Origin: Dromiciops gliroides
Taxonomy: Eukaryota > Chordata > Mammalia > Microbiotheria > Microbiotheriidae
Assembly (NCBI RefSeq): GCF_019393635.1
Contig: NC_057866.1
Location: forward strand, 248,001 to 312,000
Length of the DNA: 64,000 nucleotides
Direction of reading: 5' to 3'
Both the position numbers and the translations under genes were made by a program. The notes beneath the pieces are model-generated. The model ran no database searches. It had not been told where the DNA came from and saw only the letters and a list, made by a program, of their open reading frames with translations. This document shows positions 1 to 10,649 of the stretch, in pieces. The stretch's first letter is position 1; every line of letters starts with the position of its first letter.

Positions 1-70
1 TGTATCCCTGGGACTTAGCACAGTGCCTGACACATAGTAGGGATTTCATCAATTCTAGGTTGCCTGACTG
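1..70 (+). repeat. L2/MIR-type 3' tail fragment
   Basis: The text CTTAGCACAGTGCCTGACAC followed by an ATAGTAGG stretch is the typical 3' end of mammalian L2/MIR elements. It is cut by the window edge. Confidence 0.5.
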
Positions 71-261
71 ACTCCCTCCCTCTCAAAGAGCCAGCTCACA
101 CCCCAGGAGGAAGTCACATGACCTTTCTGAGAGGGTCTCTGAATTGAGTCTCAGCCAGGACCTCCTGCTACCTGGCAGATCCCATACTCCTCCCTCCTTG
201 CCTTCTATCACCTTTCCCATAGCTGTTGTCCAAACCTTCTCTTTTTTTCTGCAGGTCCTCT

Positions 262-408
262 GCAACACACACACAGATACACACATACGCGCACAGACAC
301 ACACATGCACAGACACACACATGCACAGACACACAGACACACACAGAGACACAAAGACACACGCACACAGACACTCCCACACACAGACACACCCACACAC
401 ACACACCC
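262..408. repeat. Imperfect CA-rich simple repeat
   Basis: About 145 bp of CA/CACAGA-type dinucleotide repeat with scattered interruptions. The cysteine/valine- and histidine/threonine-rich reading frames here are repeat translations, not genes. Confidence 0.9.
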
Positions 409-504
409 CTTTTCTTCAGGGGAGAGCTCCCCTCTCCTCCGTGTTCTTCTTCCTTCTCTCAGCCTCCCCCCACCCCACCCCCAGCACTGAAGGAAGGTTA
501 GGAG

Positions 505-1225
505 AGAAAGGAATAGTTTACTTCTCAGATCTTTGGAAAGGAGAACAGTTTATGACCAAACAAGAGATAGAGAATATTATGAAATGCAAAATGTATGATT
601 TTGATTACATTAAATTAAAGTTTTTGTACAAACAGAAGCAATGCATCCAAAATTAGAAGGGAGGCAGAAAGCTGGGAAACAATTTTTATAGCCAGTACTT
701 CTGATAAAGGCCTCATTTCTAAAATATATAGGGAACTAAATCAAATTTATAAGAATCCAAGTCATTCTCCAATTGAGAAATGGTCAAAGGATATGAACAG
801 GCAGTTTTCTGATGAAGAAATCAAAGCTATCTATCGCCATATGAAAAATGCTCTAAATCACTATTGATTAGAGAAATGCAAATTAAAACAACTCTGAGGT
901 ACCACCTGACACCTATCAGATTGGCTAATATGACAAAAAAGGAAAATAATAAATGTTGGAGAAGCTGTGGATAAATTGGAACACTAATGCATTGTTGGTG
1001 GAGCTGTGAACTGATCCAACCATTCTGGAGAGCAATCTGGAATTATGCCCAAAGGGCTATAAAGCTGTGCATACCCTCTGACCCAGCAATACTACTATTG
1101 GGTCTTTTTCCCAAAGAGATCATAAAAAAGGGAAAAGAACCCACATGTACAAAAATATTTATAGTTGTTCTTTTTGTGGTGGCAAGGAATTGGAAATTGA
1201 GGGAATGGATTCCCCACTAAAATAA
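505..1225 (+). mobile_element. L1 fragment, ORF2 C-terminal part
   Basis: The sequence reads as the distal part of L1 ORF2 on the plus strand, including the MHCWWSCELIQPFWRAIW box typical of marsupial L1. It is 5'-truncated and interrupted at its 3' side by a SINE. It has several frame breaks and is a dead copy. Confidence 0.85.
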
Positions 1226-1385
1226 TTCAGAACTTTTGTTTATTTTTTTTCGAGGGGCAATGAGGGTTAAGTGACTTGCCCAGGGTCACACAGCTAGTAA
1301 GTGTCAAATGTCTGAGGCCGGATTTGAACTCAGGTCCTCCTGAATCCAGGGCCAGTGCTTTATCTACCGCACCACCTAGCTGCCC
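1226..1385 (-). mobile_element. Marsupial MIR-like SINE
   Basis: An antisense SINE with its T-rich tail complement first and the CTAGCTGCCC head complement last. It is flanked by a perfect 16-bp target-site duplication, TTCCCCACTAAAATAA, at 1210-1225 and 1386-1401. This shows a retrotransposition into the L1 fragment. Confidence 0.9.
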
Positions 1386-1647
1386 TTCCCCACTAAAATA
1401 AATACATAAATAAAATGGAAAGAAGAACAATAAATCTGAATGACTAGGCTTGGTCCCAAAGAAAACTCTTGAGAAGTAATTAAATAAAAGTTGAACTATA
1501 CCTTGCACACAAACCCTTCTCTTCCTTCCACTGGCTTCCCCAACATCCCAACAGATCCCTTCACCTCTTCCCCCAGATGTGGGGGCCACACCAGACCCCA
1601 AAGGATTCCACCAGCATTCTCTGAACCTCATACAATGGCTATAAAAA

Positions 1648-2960
1648 ACAGTGAAGGAAATTACTTAAAATAATGTTTGGGGAATAAAAGTCAATGCCTC
1701 CCAGGAAGATCTGAAAAGGAAATAGAGAAAACTAGCCTTAAAATACAATCTAGATAAGTATCTAAATGAAGGAGAAAAAGTTCAAATAGATTCCTTGAGC
1801 TTATGAAAGTGCTTTCTGAAGCAAAGAGAAGAGACTTTTGGGACAAAGGCGGAGAATAAGCTATCAGAGGGTGGTTCTGGTGGTGGCTTTGTTTCTCCCA
1901 TGGATAACTTTGTTTTTAGATGAAGTAGAACACCACAAAAGAAATGTAAAGGTAAAAATGTTATCCAGCAGTTGTTGGTGAGCTTAGAAGGTGTACATAG
2001 TAACAGTGCAACTAGAAAACTGACTTTGCAAAAGAATGTAATTTGTGATTTGAAGGATGAGGGAGTAGAGTGCTGTCCCAGGTACTGGGATGCAAATAAG
2101 AATTTGTCAGAGAGGACCTGCAATGTTTCAGCAAATGCAGCCAGTTAGCGTGGAAAGCCAAGGGCATGGGGAATGAATCCACCCTAAAGACAGATGTAAA
2201 AGTGGTAACAAGGAAAATCCTGGGAAAGAAAAATATTCTGGAGGTTCCTATTGACAAGGGCATGAAAGATGATGAGAAGATTACATTCCATGGTGAAGGT
2301 GACCAGGAGTCAGGAGATATTGTCATTGTTTTCTAGCAGAAGGACAAAACTATATTTAGAGGACAAGGTGGAGACCTCTTCATGGCTATGGCTACCCAGT
2401 TGGTTGAAGCGTTGTATGGCTTTCAGAAACCAATATCAACTCGTGACAATAGAACTATAGTCATTACTTCTCATCCTGGCCAGATTATCAAAAATGGAGA
2501 TATCAAATGTGGCTAAGTGAAGGTAGACCAGTTTATTACCAGCCTTAGGAAAAAGGGATTCTCATCATTGAATTTAAGGTAAGCTTCCCAAAGAATGACT
2601 TTCATCAGATAAACTATTTTTGTTGCTAAAGTTACTGCCTAAATGAAAGGCAGTAGAAGACTGAAGAAATGGATCAGGTGGAAGTGGTGGACTTCGACTC
2701 ATCTCAAGAAAGAAGCCACCATTACAATGGACAAGCCTGGGAGGAGGATGAGCCCCCAAACCAGACATGAGGCTCAGTCTCTGACCTCTTAATGTGGCCA
2801 GTGAATACTCTTCATTGTAATGCTGGCTTTTCTGTGTGATGGTGAAGGAGTGAAGGACAACAACCAACTCAACACACTCTGTACTAGCTATTGTTTTGTT
2901 GTAATATTCAACTACAGTTGTGTTCTGAAAGTTAATGAATAAAATCAGTCATATAAAATG
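1648..2960 (+). pseudogene. DNAJA1P: Processed pseudogene of DNAJA1 (HSP40 co-chaperone)
   Basis: An intronless copy of the DNAJA1 mRNA. It begins at the degenerate equivalent of the start codon (ACAGTGAAGGAA for MVKE) and runs through the J-domain, zinc-finger region and C-terminal substrate-binding domain. Recognisable peptides include [34 protein letters not shown] and [14 protein letters not shown]; near the end is the [14 protein letters not shown] equivalent. The 3' part resembles UTR, with AATAAA at 2938-2943. Many in-frame stops, several frameshifts and internal deletions (notably in the Gly/Phe and zinc-finger regions) make it non-coding. L1 sequence flanks it on both sides, in keeping with L1-driven retroposition. 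The functional gene encodes a cytosolic HSP70 co-chaperone. The exact 3' limit is uncertain; no clear A-tail was seen. Confidence 0.85.
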
Positions 2961-3169
2961 CTTACTTTGCAGTTTATGATGTTCAATGTGCAAGACAGCT
3001 CAACATCATTCATTATTTCCTTGTGGTAAAGAACCCCTCGAGCATTGTTTTCATCACTTGTTCTCTTCTATTTTAATGTGTATATGCAGTGGCTTAGACT
3101 GAGGTTTAATTCTTGATTGACTAAATGTACACAAGCATCTATAATTTTGAAGCTCTGGAATGAAAAATT

Positions 3170-3812
3170 TGTACTAAATCCAGCAATATCACTTCTACGT
3201 CTGTATCCCAAAGACATCCCAAAAAGAGAAAAAGACCTATTTGTACAAATAAAGATTTCTAGCAGCTCTTTTGACGAGGACTAAGAATTGGAAATCAGAG
3301 GAATGCCCATCAGTTGGGGAATAGCTAAACAAGCTGTGGTATATAATGGTGATGGAATATTATTGTGCTATAAGAAACAAGTGGGATGATTTCAGAAAGG
3401 CCTGGAAAGACTTGTATGAACTGATGTATAGTGAAGTGAGCAGAACCAGGAGAATGTTATGTAGAGACAGCAATATTGTTTGATGAAGAACTGTGAATGA
3501 CTTCACTATTCTCAGCAATACAATTTATCCAAAACAATCCCAAAGGACTAATGATAAAGTATACTATCCACCTCCAAAGAAAGAAATGATATTGAAGGAA
3601 CAGAATGCAGCATGCTGTTTTTCACTTTTTTCTTTTATTCAAGTTTTCTTGTACAAAATTACTAATATGGCAATGGTTTACATAATTGCACGTTTTACAT
3701 AATTGCACAATATTTTATTGCTTACCAGGGAGGGGATAGGGGAGGAAGGGAAGGAGGGATAAAAATTGGAACCCAAAACTATAAATAAAGATGTTTATTA
3801 CTTAAAAAAAAA
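3170..3812 (+). mobile_element. L1 3' end (ORF2 terminus and 3'UTR)
   Basis: Plus-strand L1 tail: the 'CAGCAATATCACTTCTACG' region, the GAATATTATTGTGCTATAAG stretch, then a 3'UTR ending in AATAAA-like sequence and an A-run near 3804-3812. It is diverged and non-coding. Confidence 0.8.
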
Positions 3813-3889
3813 CAAATAGGTCTTCTTCTCTTTTGGGGATATCTTTGGGATATAAACCCAGCAGTAGTATTGCTGGATTAAAGGGTATG
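3813..3889 (-). mobile_element. Short antisense L1 ORF2 fragment
   Basis: It contains the antisense of the 'TTTGACCCAGCAATACCACTA'-type L1 segment (AACCCAGCAGTAGTATTGCTG). About 77 bp, wedged between two plus-strand L1 copies. Confidence 0.65.
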
Positions 3890-6800
3890 CACCAGGAGCC
3901 AAGATGGCGGAGAGAAGCTAGGAACTTTCCTGAGCTTTCCCATATCTCCTTCAAAAACAACATTTAACCAAGCCTTTAAACAGATTCTGGAACTACAGAA
4001 CCTACAAAAAGAGAGACAAAATCCTGCTACATGAAATAATTTAGAAGACTACAGAAAAGGTCTGTCTCACCTGGGGTAAAAGGGGAGGGCGACTCAGCGT
4101 CCCAGCTGGCAGCTCACTTCAACAAAGCTCGGCTCAGTGGGCAGCTCAACACTGTTGCAACTCGACACAGCTGAGAGTGGGGCAGCTGAGAGCAGTAAGA
4201 AGCTTGCAACCCTGAACCCTGTGCCCCAGGAGCAGACTTCAACTTGATAAGTTTAAAAATAGCCTACAACATGAGCAAGAAACAAAAAAGGACCCTTACC
4301 ATTGACAACTTCTATGGTGAAAGGGAAGACCAAAATTCAAATACAGATGAGTTAGTCAAAACACCCACAGGTGAAGACTCAAGAGGGAAGATGATCTTGT
4401 CTCAAGACCAAAAAGCCCTCTTTGAATACCTCAAAAAGGCTTTTAAAAACCAAATAAGAGGGGCAGCTAGGTGGTACAGTGGATAGAGCACCAGCCCTGG
4501 ATTCAGGAGGACCTGAGTTCAAATCCAGCCTCAGACCCTTGACATTTACTAGCTGTGTGACCCCGGGCAAGTCACTTAACCCCAATTGCCTCACTAAAAA
4601 AAAATAATAGAGGTAGAAGAAAAAAATGGAAAAAGGAATAAGAGAAATGAAAGTTACACTGCAAAAAGAAGCACAAAAAATGACTGAGGAAAACAATTCC
4701 TTAAAAAATACAATTGGCCAAATGAGAGAAAAAATTAGCTGAACAATAAAAGAAGTACAAAAGCTTATTGTGGAAAATAAGGCCTTAAAAATTAAAATTG
4801 AGCAGATGGAAGAAGATAACTCCATGAGACAACAAGAATCTGATGAGCAGAATCAAAAGACTGAAAAAATAGAAGAAAATGTGAAATACCTCATTGGAAA
4901 AACAACTGACCTGGAAAATAGGTCCAGGAGAGATCATCTGAGAATTATTGGACTACCTGAAAGCCATGATCAAGAAAAGAGTCTAGACACCATATTCCAG
5001 GAAATTATTATGGAGAACTGCCCTGAAATTGTAGAGTCAGAGGATAAAATCATCATTGAAAGAATCTACCAAACATCTCCTGAAAGAGACCCCAAAAGGA
5101 ACACTTCAAGGAATATAGTAGCCAAACTCCAGAATTATCAGGTGAAGGAGAAAATACTCCAAGCAGCCAGAAAGAAACCATTTAAATACCATGGAGCCAC
5201 AGTCAGGATTGCTCAGGACTCGGCAGCTTCAATATTAAAGGATCTCAGGGCTTGGAATATGATATACAGGAAGGCAAAGGAACTTGGATTACAACCCAGG
5301 ATCAACTACCCAGCAAAACTGAGCCTTCTCTTTCAGAGGAAAAGAGGACATTCAATGAACTAAGGGACTTCCAAGGCTTCCTGAGAAAAAGACCAGAAAT
5401 GAACAGAAAATTTGATCTCCAAATACAAGACTCTAGAGAAATATAAAGAGGTAAACAAGGGGGAGAAAAGGGTTGTGCAATGATGTTAAACTGTTTGAGT
5501 CCTTATGAGGGAGGATAATACTTTTAACTCTTGAGATCTGTATCTCTGTAAAGGTATTGTTATTAAATCAACTTTGATGTGATGATATAAAGAAACTTAA
5601 GGGACAGAATAAAAGAAGACTAGGGGAGGAGAGGAAGGGAGAGGTGGAATGGGGTTAATTATATCATAGGAAGAAGCAGAAAAAGAACCCATTACAACAG
5701 AGGGAAAGAAGGGAGGGGTGAGCATTGTTGCAACCTTACTCTCATCAGATTTGGTTCAGGAAGGGAATAAAATACACTCCCATTTGTATAAAGAAACTTA
5801 GATTACTCTGTAAGGAAACAAAAGGGGAAGGAGAAAGGGGTGATATTGATAGAAGGGAGGGCACAAGTGGGGGAAAAGGGACAAGAAAAAGAAGGGCAGC
5901 TGATAAAAGGGAGGGCAGATTGAGGGAGGCAGTGGTCAGAAGCAAAACACTGGTCAAGTTGAGTAGGGGGAAAGAAGGGGAAAAAAGAGTACAAAGGGGA
6001 AAAGAAGATGGAGGGAAATAAACAGTTAATAATTTTAACTGTGAATGTGAATGGGATGAACTCTCCCATGAAATGTAAGCGAATTGCAGAGTGGATTAAA
6101 AACCAGAATCCTACAATATGCTGTTTACAAGAAACATATCTGAAGCAGAGAGATACACACAGAGTAAAGGTAAAAGGCTGAAGCAGAATATGTTATGCAT
6201 CAGCTATAGTCAAAAAAGGAGGGGTAGCAATCCTTATCTCAGACAAAGCAAAGGCAAAAATAGATCTCATAAAAGAGATAAGGAAGGAAACTGCATCTTG
6301 CTAAAAGGTACTATAGATAATGAAGTAATATCAATATTAAACATGTATGAACCAAGTGGTATAGCATCCAAATTCTTAGAAGAGAAGTTAAATGAGTTAC
6401 AAGAGGAAATAGACAGTAATACTATACTAGTGGGGATCGAATCTTCCCCTCTCAGAATTAGATAAATCTAGCCACAAAATAAATAAGAAATGAAGTGAAA
6501 GAGGGTGAATAGAATACTAAAAAGTTAGACATGATAGATGTCTGGAGAAAATTGAATAGGGATAGAAAGGGAATATACCTTTTCTCAGCAGTACATGGCA
6601 CATTTTCAAAAATTGACCAAGTATTAGGGCTCAAAAACATCATAGTGGAATGTAGAAAAGGCAGAAATAGTAAATGCATCCTTCTCAGGATCATCATTCA
6701 ATAAAAATTACATGTAATAAAGAGCATGGAAAGGTAGACTGAAAATCAATTGGAAACTAAAAAATTTCATTCTAAAGAATGAATGGGCCCAAACAACAAA

Positions 6801-8160
6801 TCTAGAAACAATCAATAACTTTATCCAAGAGAATGACAGTAATGAGAACATACCAAAATCTATGGGATACAGCCAAAGCAGTACTTAGGGTGAAAATTTA
6901 TAGCTCTAACTGCTTACAATAATAAAATACAGAAAGGGGAGATCAATGAATTGGGCATGAAACTTAAAAAGCTAGAAAAAGAACAAATTAGAAATCCCCA
7001 GTTAGATACTAAACTAGAAGTCCTGAAAATTAAAGGAGAAATTAATAAATTTGAAAGCAAGAAAACTTAGAATTAATCAATAAAACTAAGAGCTAGTTTA
7101 TGAAAAAAACAATAAAATATTGGTTAATTTGATTAAAAAAAGAAAGAAGAAAACCAAATTACCAGTATCAAAAATGAAAAGGGTGATCTTACCACCAATG
7201 AAGTGGAAATTAAAGCAATAATTAGGAACTATTTTGCCCAACTATATGCCAATAAATTTAATAATCTAAATTAAATGGATAAATATTTACAAAAAATACA
7301 AACTGCCCAGGTTAACTGAAGAGGAAATAAAATCCTTAAATAAGCCCATATTAGGGAAAAAATTGAACAAGCCATTAATGAACTCCCTAAGAAACAATCC
7401 CCAGGGCCAGATGGGTTTACAGGTGAATTCTACCAAACATTTAAAGAACAATTAATTCCAATATTATACAAATTATTTGGAAAAATAGGTGAAAAAGGAG
7501 TTCTACCAAATTCATTTTATGATACAAATATGGTGGTGATACCAAAACCAGGCAGAGAAAAAACAGAGAAAGAAAATTATAGACCAATTTCCCTAATGAA
7601 TATTGATGCAAAAATCTTAAATAAGATATTAGCAAGGAGATACAGCAAGTGATCACCAGGATAATACACTATGACCAGGTGGGATTGATACCAGGAATGA
7701 AGGGCTGGTTCAACATTAGGAAAACTATTAACATAATCACCACATCCATAAGAAAACTAACCAAAATCATATGATTATCTCAATAGGATGGAGAGAAAGC
7801 TTTTGACAAAATACAGCACCCATTCCTAATAAAAACAGCCTAAATAGGTGGAGTTTTCCTTAAAATATAAGCAGTATCTACCTAAAACCATCAGCAAGCA
7901 TATATGTAATGGAGATAATTTAGAGGCCTTCCCAATAAGACCAGGGGTGAAACAAGGATGTCAATTATCACCTCTATTATTTAATATGTACTAGAAATGT
8001 TAGCTTTAGCGATCAGAGAAGAAAAAGGAATTAAAGGAATTAGAATAGGAAAGGAAGAAACAAAACTATCACTCTTGGCAGATGATATGATGGTATACTT
8101 AAAGAATCCTAGAGAATCAACTCAAAAATTACTTGAAACAATTAACAACTTTAGCAAAGT
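3890..8160 (+). mobile_element. L1 element with 5'UTR, ORF1 and most of ORF2; 3' part missing
   Basis: It starts with the L1 5' signature GGAGCCAAGATGGCGGAGAG. ORF1 starts at ATG 4271 (MSKKQKRTLTIDNFYGERED). A SINE splits it, and it continues as a coiled coil and RRM/C-terminal domain (readable at about 4770-5363, with NRSRRDHLRIIGLPE). ORF2 starts near 6020: the endonuclease start (VNVNGMNSPMKCKRIAEW) and CCLQET motif are visible, and the reverse-transcriptase box [20 protein letters not shown] lies near 7580-7635. An LADD active-site box lies near 8075-8090. Multiple stops and indels inactivate it. Unusually, the 3' third of ORF2 and the 3'UTR are absent: at about 8160 the sequence switches to a CR1-clade LINE. 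Confidence 0.9.
4461..4605 (+). mobile_element. Marsupial MIR-like SINE inside L1 ORF1
   Basis: A complete SINE head (GGGCAGCTAGGTGGTACAG), core and short A-rich tail, inserted into the ORF1 coiled-coil region. The flanks AATAAGAG and AATAATAGAG form an imperfect target-site duplication. It is younger than the L1. Confidence 0.9.
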
Positions 8161-8285
8161 CTGTCTCTATGCTGACGATGCTTGGATCACTTTCCTCCCT
8201 AAATCTCTCGATGACGCTGTCTCACATCTCCAAAGGCCTTTCAGACATCTTGATTTGGATGTCCAGCAGACATCTCCTGTTTGTT

Positions 8286-8443
8286 GGTTTGGTTTTTATT
8301 TTTTTTGCAGGACAATGGAGGTTAAGTGACTTGCCCAGGGTCACACAGCTAGTAAGTATCAAGTGTCTGAGGCCGGATTTGAACTCAGGTCCCTCCTGAA
8401 TCCAGGGCCGTGCTTTATCCACTGTGTCACCTAGCTGCCCCTA
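8286..8443 (-). mobile_element. Marsupial MIR-like SINE in L2
   Basis: An antisense SINE, T-rich side first, with a perfect 14-bp target-site duplication TCCAGCAGACATCT at 8262-8275 and 8444-8457. It splits the L2 WMSSRHL/KFN coding text. Confidence 0.9.
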
Positions 8444-8640
8444 TCCAGCAGACATCTTAAATTCAACAGTTCAAAACAGAATTCACTACTTTCCCCTTAA
8501 ACCCTCCTTCCCCTCTTCCCAATATCCCTATTTTATTAAGGGCACCTCCACATCACCCAGGCTTGCATCTTAACCCCTCACTTTCATCCCCATTCCTCCA
8601 AATACAATCTGTTGACAAGGTCTGTCAGTTTCACCTCTGT

Positions 8641-9112
8641 AGTGTTCCTTGAAGAAACAAAGGGGGGGACTGTAATGATTGGAATGATGCCACCTGCTGG
8701 AGAGTACTGGTAGGTAAGCTCTGCCATGAGAAGGCATCTGAGGCAAGCCATGCGACTTTCCTTGGCATCAGGAAGTGATTGTTGCTCGTGGGTACTGTCA
8801 ATCAAGGCTACCAGCCAAGTTAGCTTGGAGATGTGTGTGCAAGTGGATGGGATGTTCCTAGCTTCACAGGAGGCTTGTGGGATGAAGGGAGGTGTGGCTC
8901 ACTCTCTTTGGTGAGGACTTTTGTGGAGAGTGGAGCTAAAATGTGCTCTCCCTTTGATAGATAGATAAATCTAGGCCTCTTTCTCTCTTCACCAAATTCT
9001 TATTCTCCTCAATAAATGCTTAAAAGTCTAACTCTTGCTAAAGCTTCTAATTTAATGGCAACCACTCATTAGATATTTTAGACAGACTAGCTAGAATTTT
9101 TAGCCCCTTACA
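8641..9112 (+). mobile_element. Fossil endogenous retrovirus remnant: LTR with a short upstream internal stub
   Basis: An LTR of about 442 bp (8671-9112) begins TGTAATGATT and ends CCCCTTACA, with the TG...CA ends typical of retroviral LTRs and an AATAAA signal at 9011-9016. It is directly preceded by a G-rich polypurine-type tract, so it looks like the 3' LTR of an otherwise lost provirus. It sits inside the L2. The family is not assigned; a class I (gamma-like) origin is a guess. No coding part remains. Confidence 0.6.
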
Positions 9113-9916
9113 GTTAGATCTCTCCAGTACACCCTCTTCTTTCCTCTGACACCACCACAACCCGGTGCTTATCACCTTACCCCTGGCTGACTGCAATTGT
9201 TGCTTGTAGGTCAGCCTGCCTGCCTCAGTCTCTCCCAACTCAGACCATCTTGTGCTTGGTTGTCAAAGTGATCTATCTAAAGTGTAGGGCTGACCAAGTC
9301 ACCTCCTACTCAACAAACTCCAGTGGGGCCCATTCACCTCCAGGATCACATCTAAAATCCTCTGGCATCTGAAACCCTTCAGCACGTGGCCCCTCCCCCA
9401 CAACACACCTGGTCTCTTGACCCTGGCACACTCGATGCAGACTCCAGGCGTCTCCAGGGGCTGGGCTCCAAGCTGAGTGATCCCCTCCTCATCTCCCCCC
9501 CCTCACCTCTCCCCTCTCACCTCCCCCTCTTCTCCCCCCCTCACCTCTCCCTCCTCATCTTCCCCTCCTCGTCTCCCCCTAGCAGTTTCCTGGGCTTCCT
9601 TCAAGTCCCAGATAAAATTCTACATCAACAGGAAGGTTTTTGCTGTCCCTCTTTGTGCTGGCACCATTCCTCTGTTGGTTATCTCCATTGACTTATCTGT
9701 AGCTTGTTTGTACACAGCTGTTTGAGCCTTGTCCCCACCATTAGACTGTGACCTCCTCCAGAGCAGGGATCACACTTTTGCCTTTCTTTGTATCCCCAAA
9801 GCTTAGCACAGTGCCTAGCATATTGTGGGTGCTGTCCTAGACGTCAGCCTCTCTCGTGTCTTCCCTGTCTCTCTTTGTATCTACTTCTTCTCCATGTCTG
9901 TCTCTCTCTTACCTTG

Positions 9917-9917
<1 letters not shown>

Positions 9918-9954
<37 letters not shown>
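9918..9954. repeat. (AC)n microsatellite
   Basis: An uninterrupted AC dinucleotide run of about 18 units. Confidence 0.95.
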
Positions 9955-9955
<1 letters not shown>

Positions 9956-10085
9956 GAATGCATCCTCATTGAGGGCAGAGACTGCTTCATTTTTCTTTGT
10001 ATTCTTCATGCCGGTGCCGAGTATAGGGCCGGGACATAGTAGGTCCTTAATAAGCACTTGTTGAATCCGACTGAATTCACCTGTG
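9955..10085 (+). repeat. L2-type 3' tail
   Basis: TTGAGGGCAGAGACTGCTTC, then ACATAGTAGGTCCTTAATAA and CTTGTTGAATCCGACTGAAT: a second L2 3' end next to the first. Confidence 0.65.
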
Positions 10086-10649
10086 ACACTCTCCATGTCC
10101 CAATGGCAGAGCATCTTCATCTCCACCTGGTGACACCCTTCTTTCTCTTCCTTCAGGGTTCAGACTTGTGTACCCTCACATGGGAGGGGGGGCGGTTTCC
10201 CTGGCCTTCCTTGTCTTCTCTCCCCAAAGTACTGCCTGTTTGCTGACACGTACTTGTCGGATCTCGGGTAGGGCCTCTTTCTGTTTCCTCTTGGGTGACC
10301 AGGACACAGGCTAAGGACATGGGTTAGACTTGCTATTTCCTTATTATAGGTGGGAATTCCGGGCCTATAACATAGCAAGGATTGAGACATGTTGGTTGGA
10401 TTGCCTCGAGTTGTTCTCTTCCTTATTTCCTGGGCAATGAAGGTCCTAGGTCAGGGGACTAGAGGAGCTTTTCCCATGAATTCAGGCTCAGCCCACTGCC
10501 TCCGCTTCTAGGGATTCGGGCCGCACATGTACACTTACATGTACGCACAGACCCCCACATCCACGCATAAACCCGTACAAGCGCTGGAGTCCAGGGCTCC
10601 TGAGAATGGTCTTGTCCCTGCAGATGTCGATACACACACACGACACCAG
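10086..10649. other. Unassigned sequence upstream of the B4GALNT4 CpG island
   Basis: No gene, clear repeat or conserved exon is seen here. GC content and CpG frequency begin to rise towards the right. Confidence 0.5.

Larger units (their letters stand above)
8161..9850 (+). mobile_element. L2 (CR1-clade) LINE, interrupted by a SINE and an LTR
   Basis: The left end encodes a CR1/L2-type reverse-transcriptase box LYADDA and the downstream [11 protein letters not shown] motif, in different frames (one indel between them). Distal ORF2 text continues to about 8640 and resumes after the LTR (9113 onward, with AAACTCCAGTGGGGCCCATT). It ends with the classical L2 3' tail (TTAGACTGTGACCTCC, then CTTTGTATCCCCAAAGCTTA) near 9740-9845. 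The local expansion of CCTCACCTCTCCCCTCTCAC-type sequence at 9480-9580 is a small C-rich tandem repeat. It is a decayed copy. Confidence 0.75.

Noticed and set aside
83-656. Cys/Val-rich and His/Thr-rich open frames at the window start
   Set aside because: They are translations of a CA-type simple repeat on both strands.
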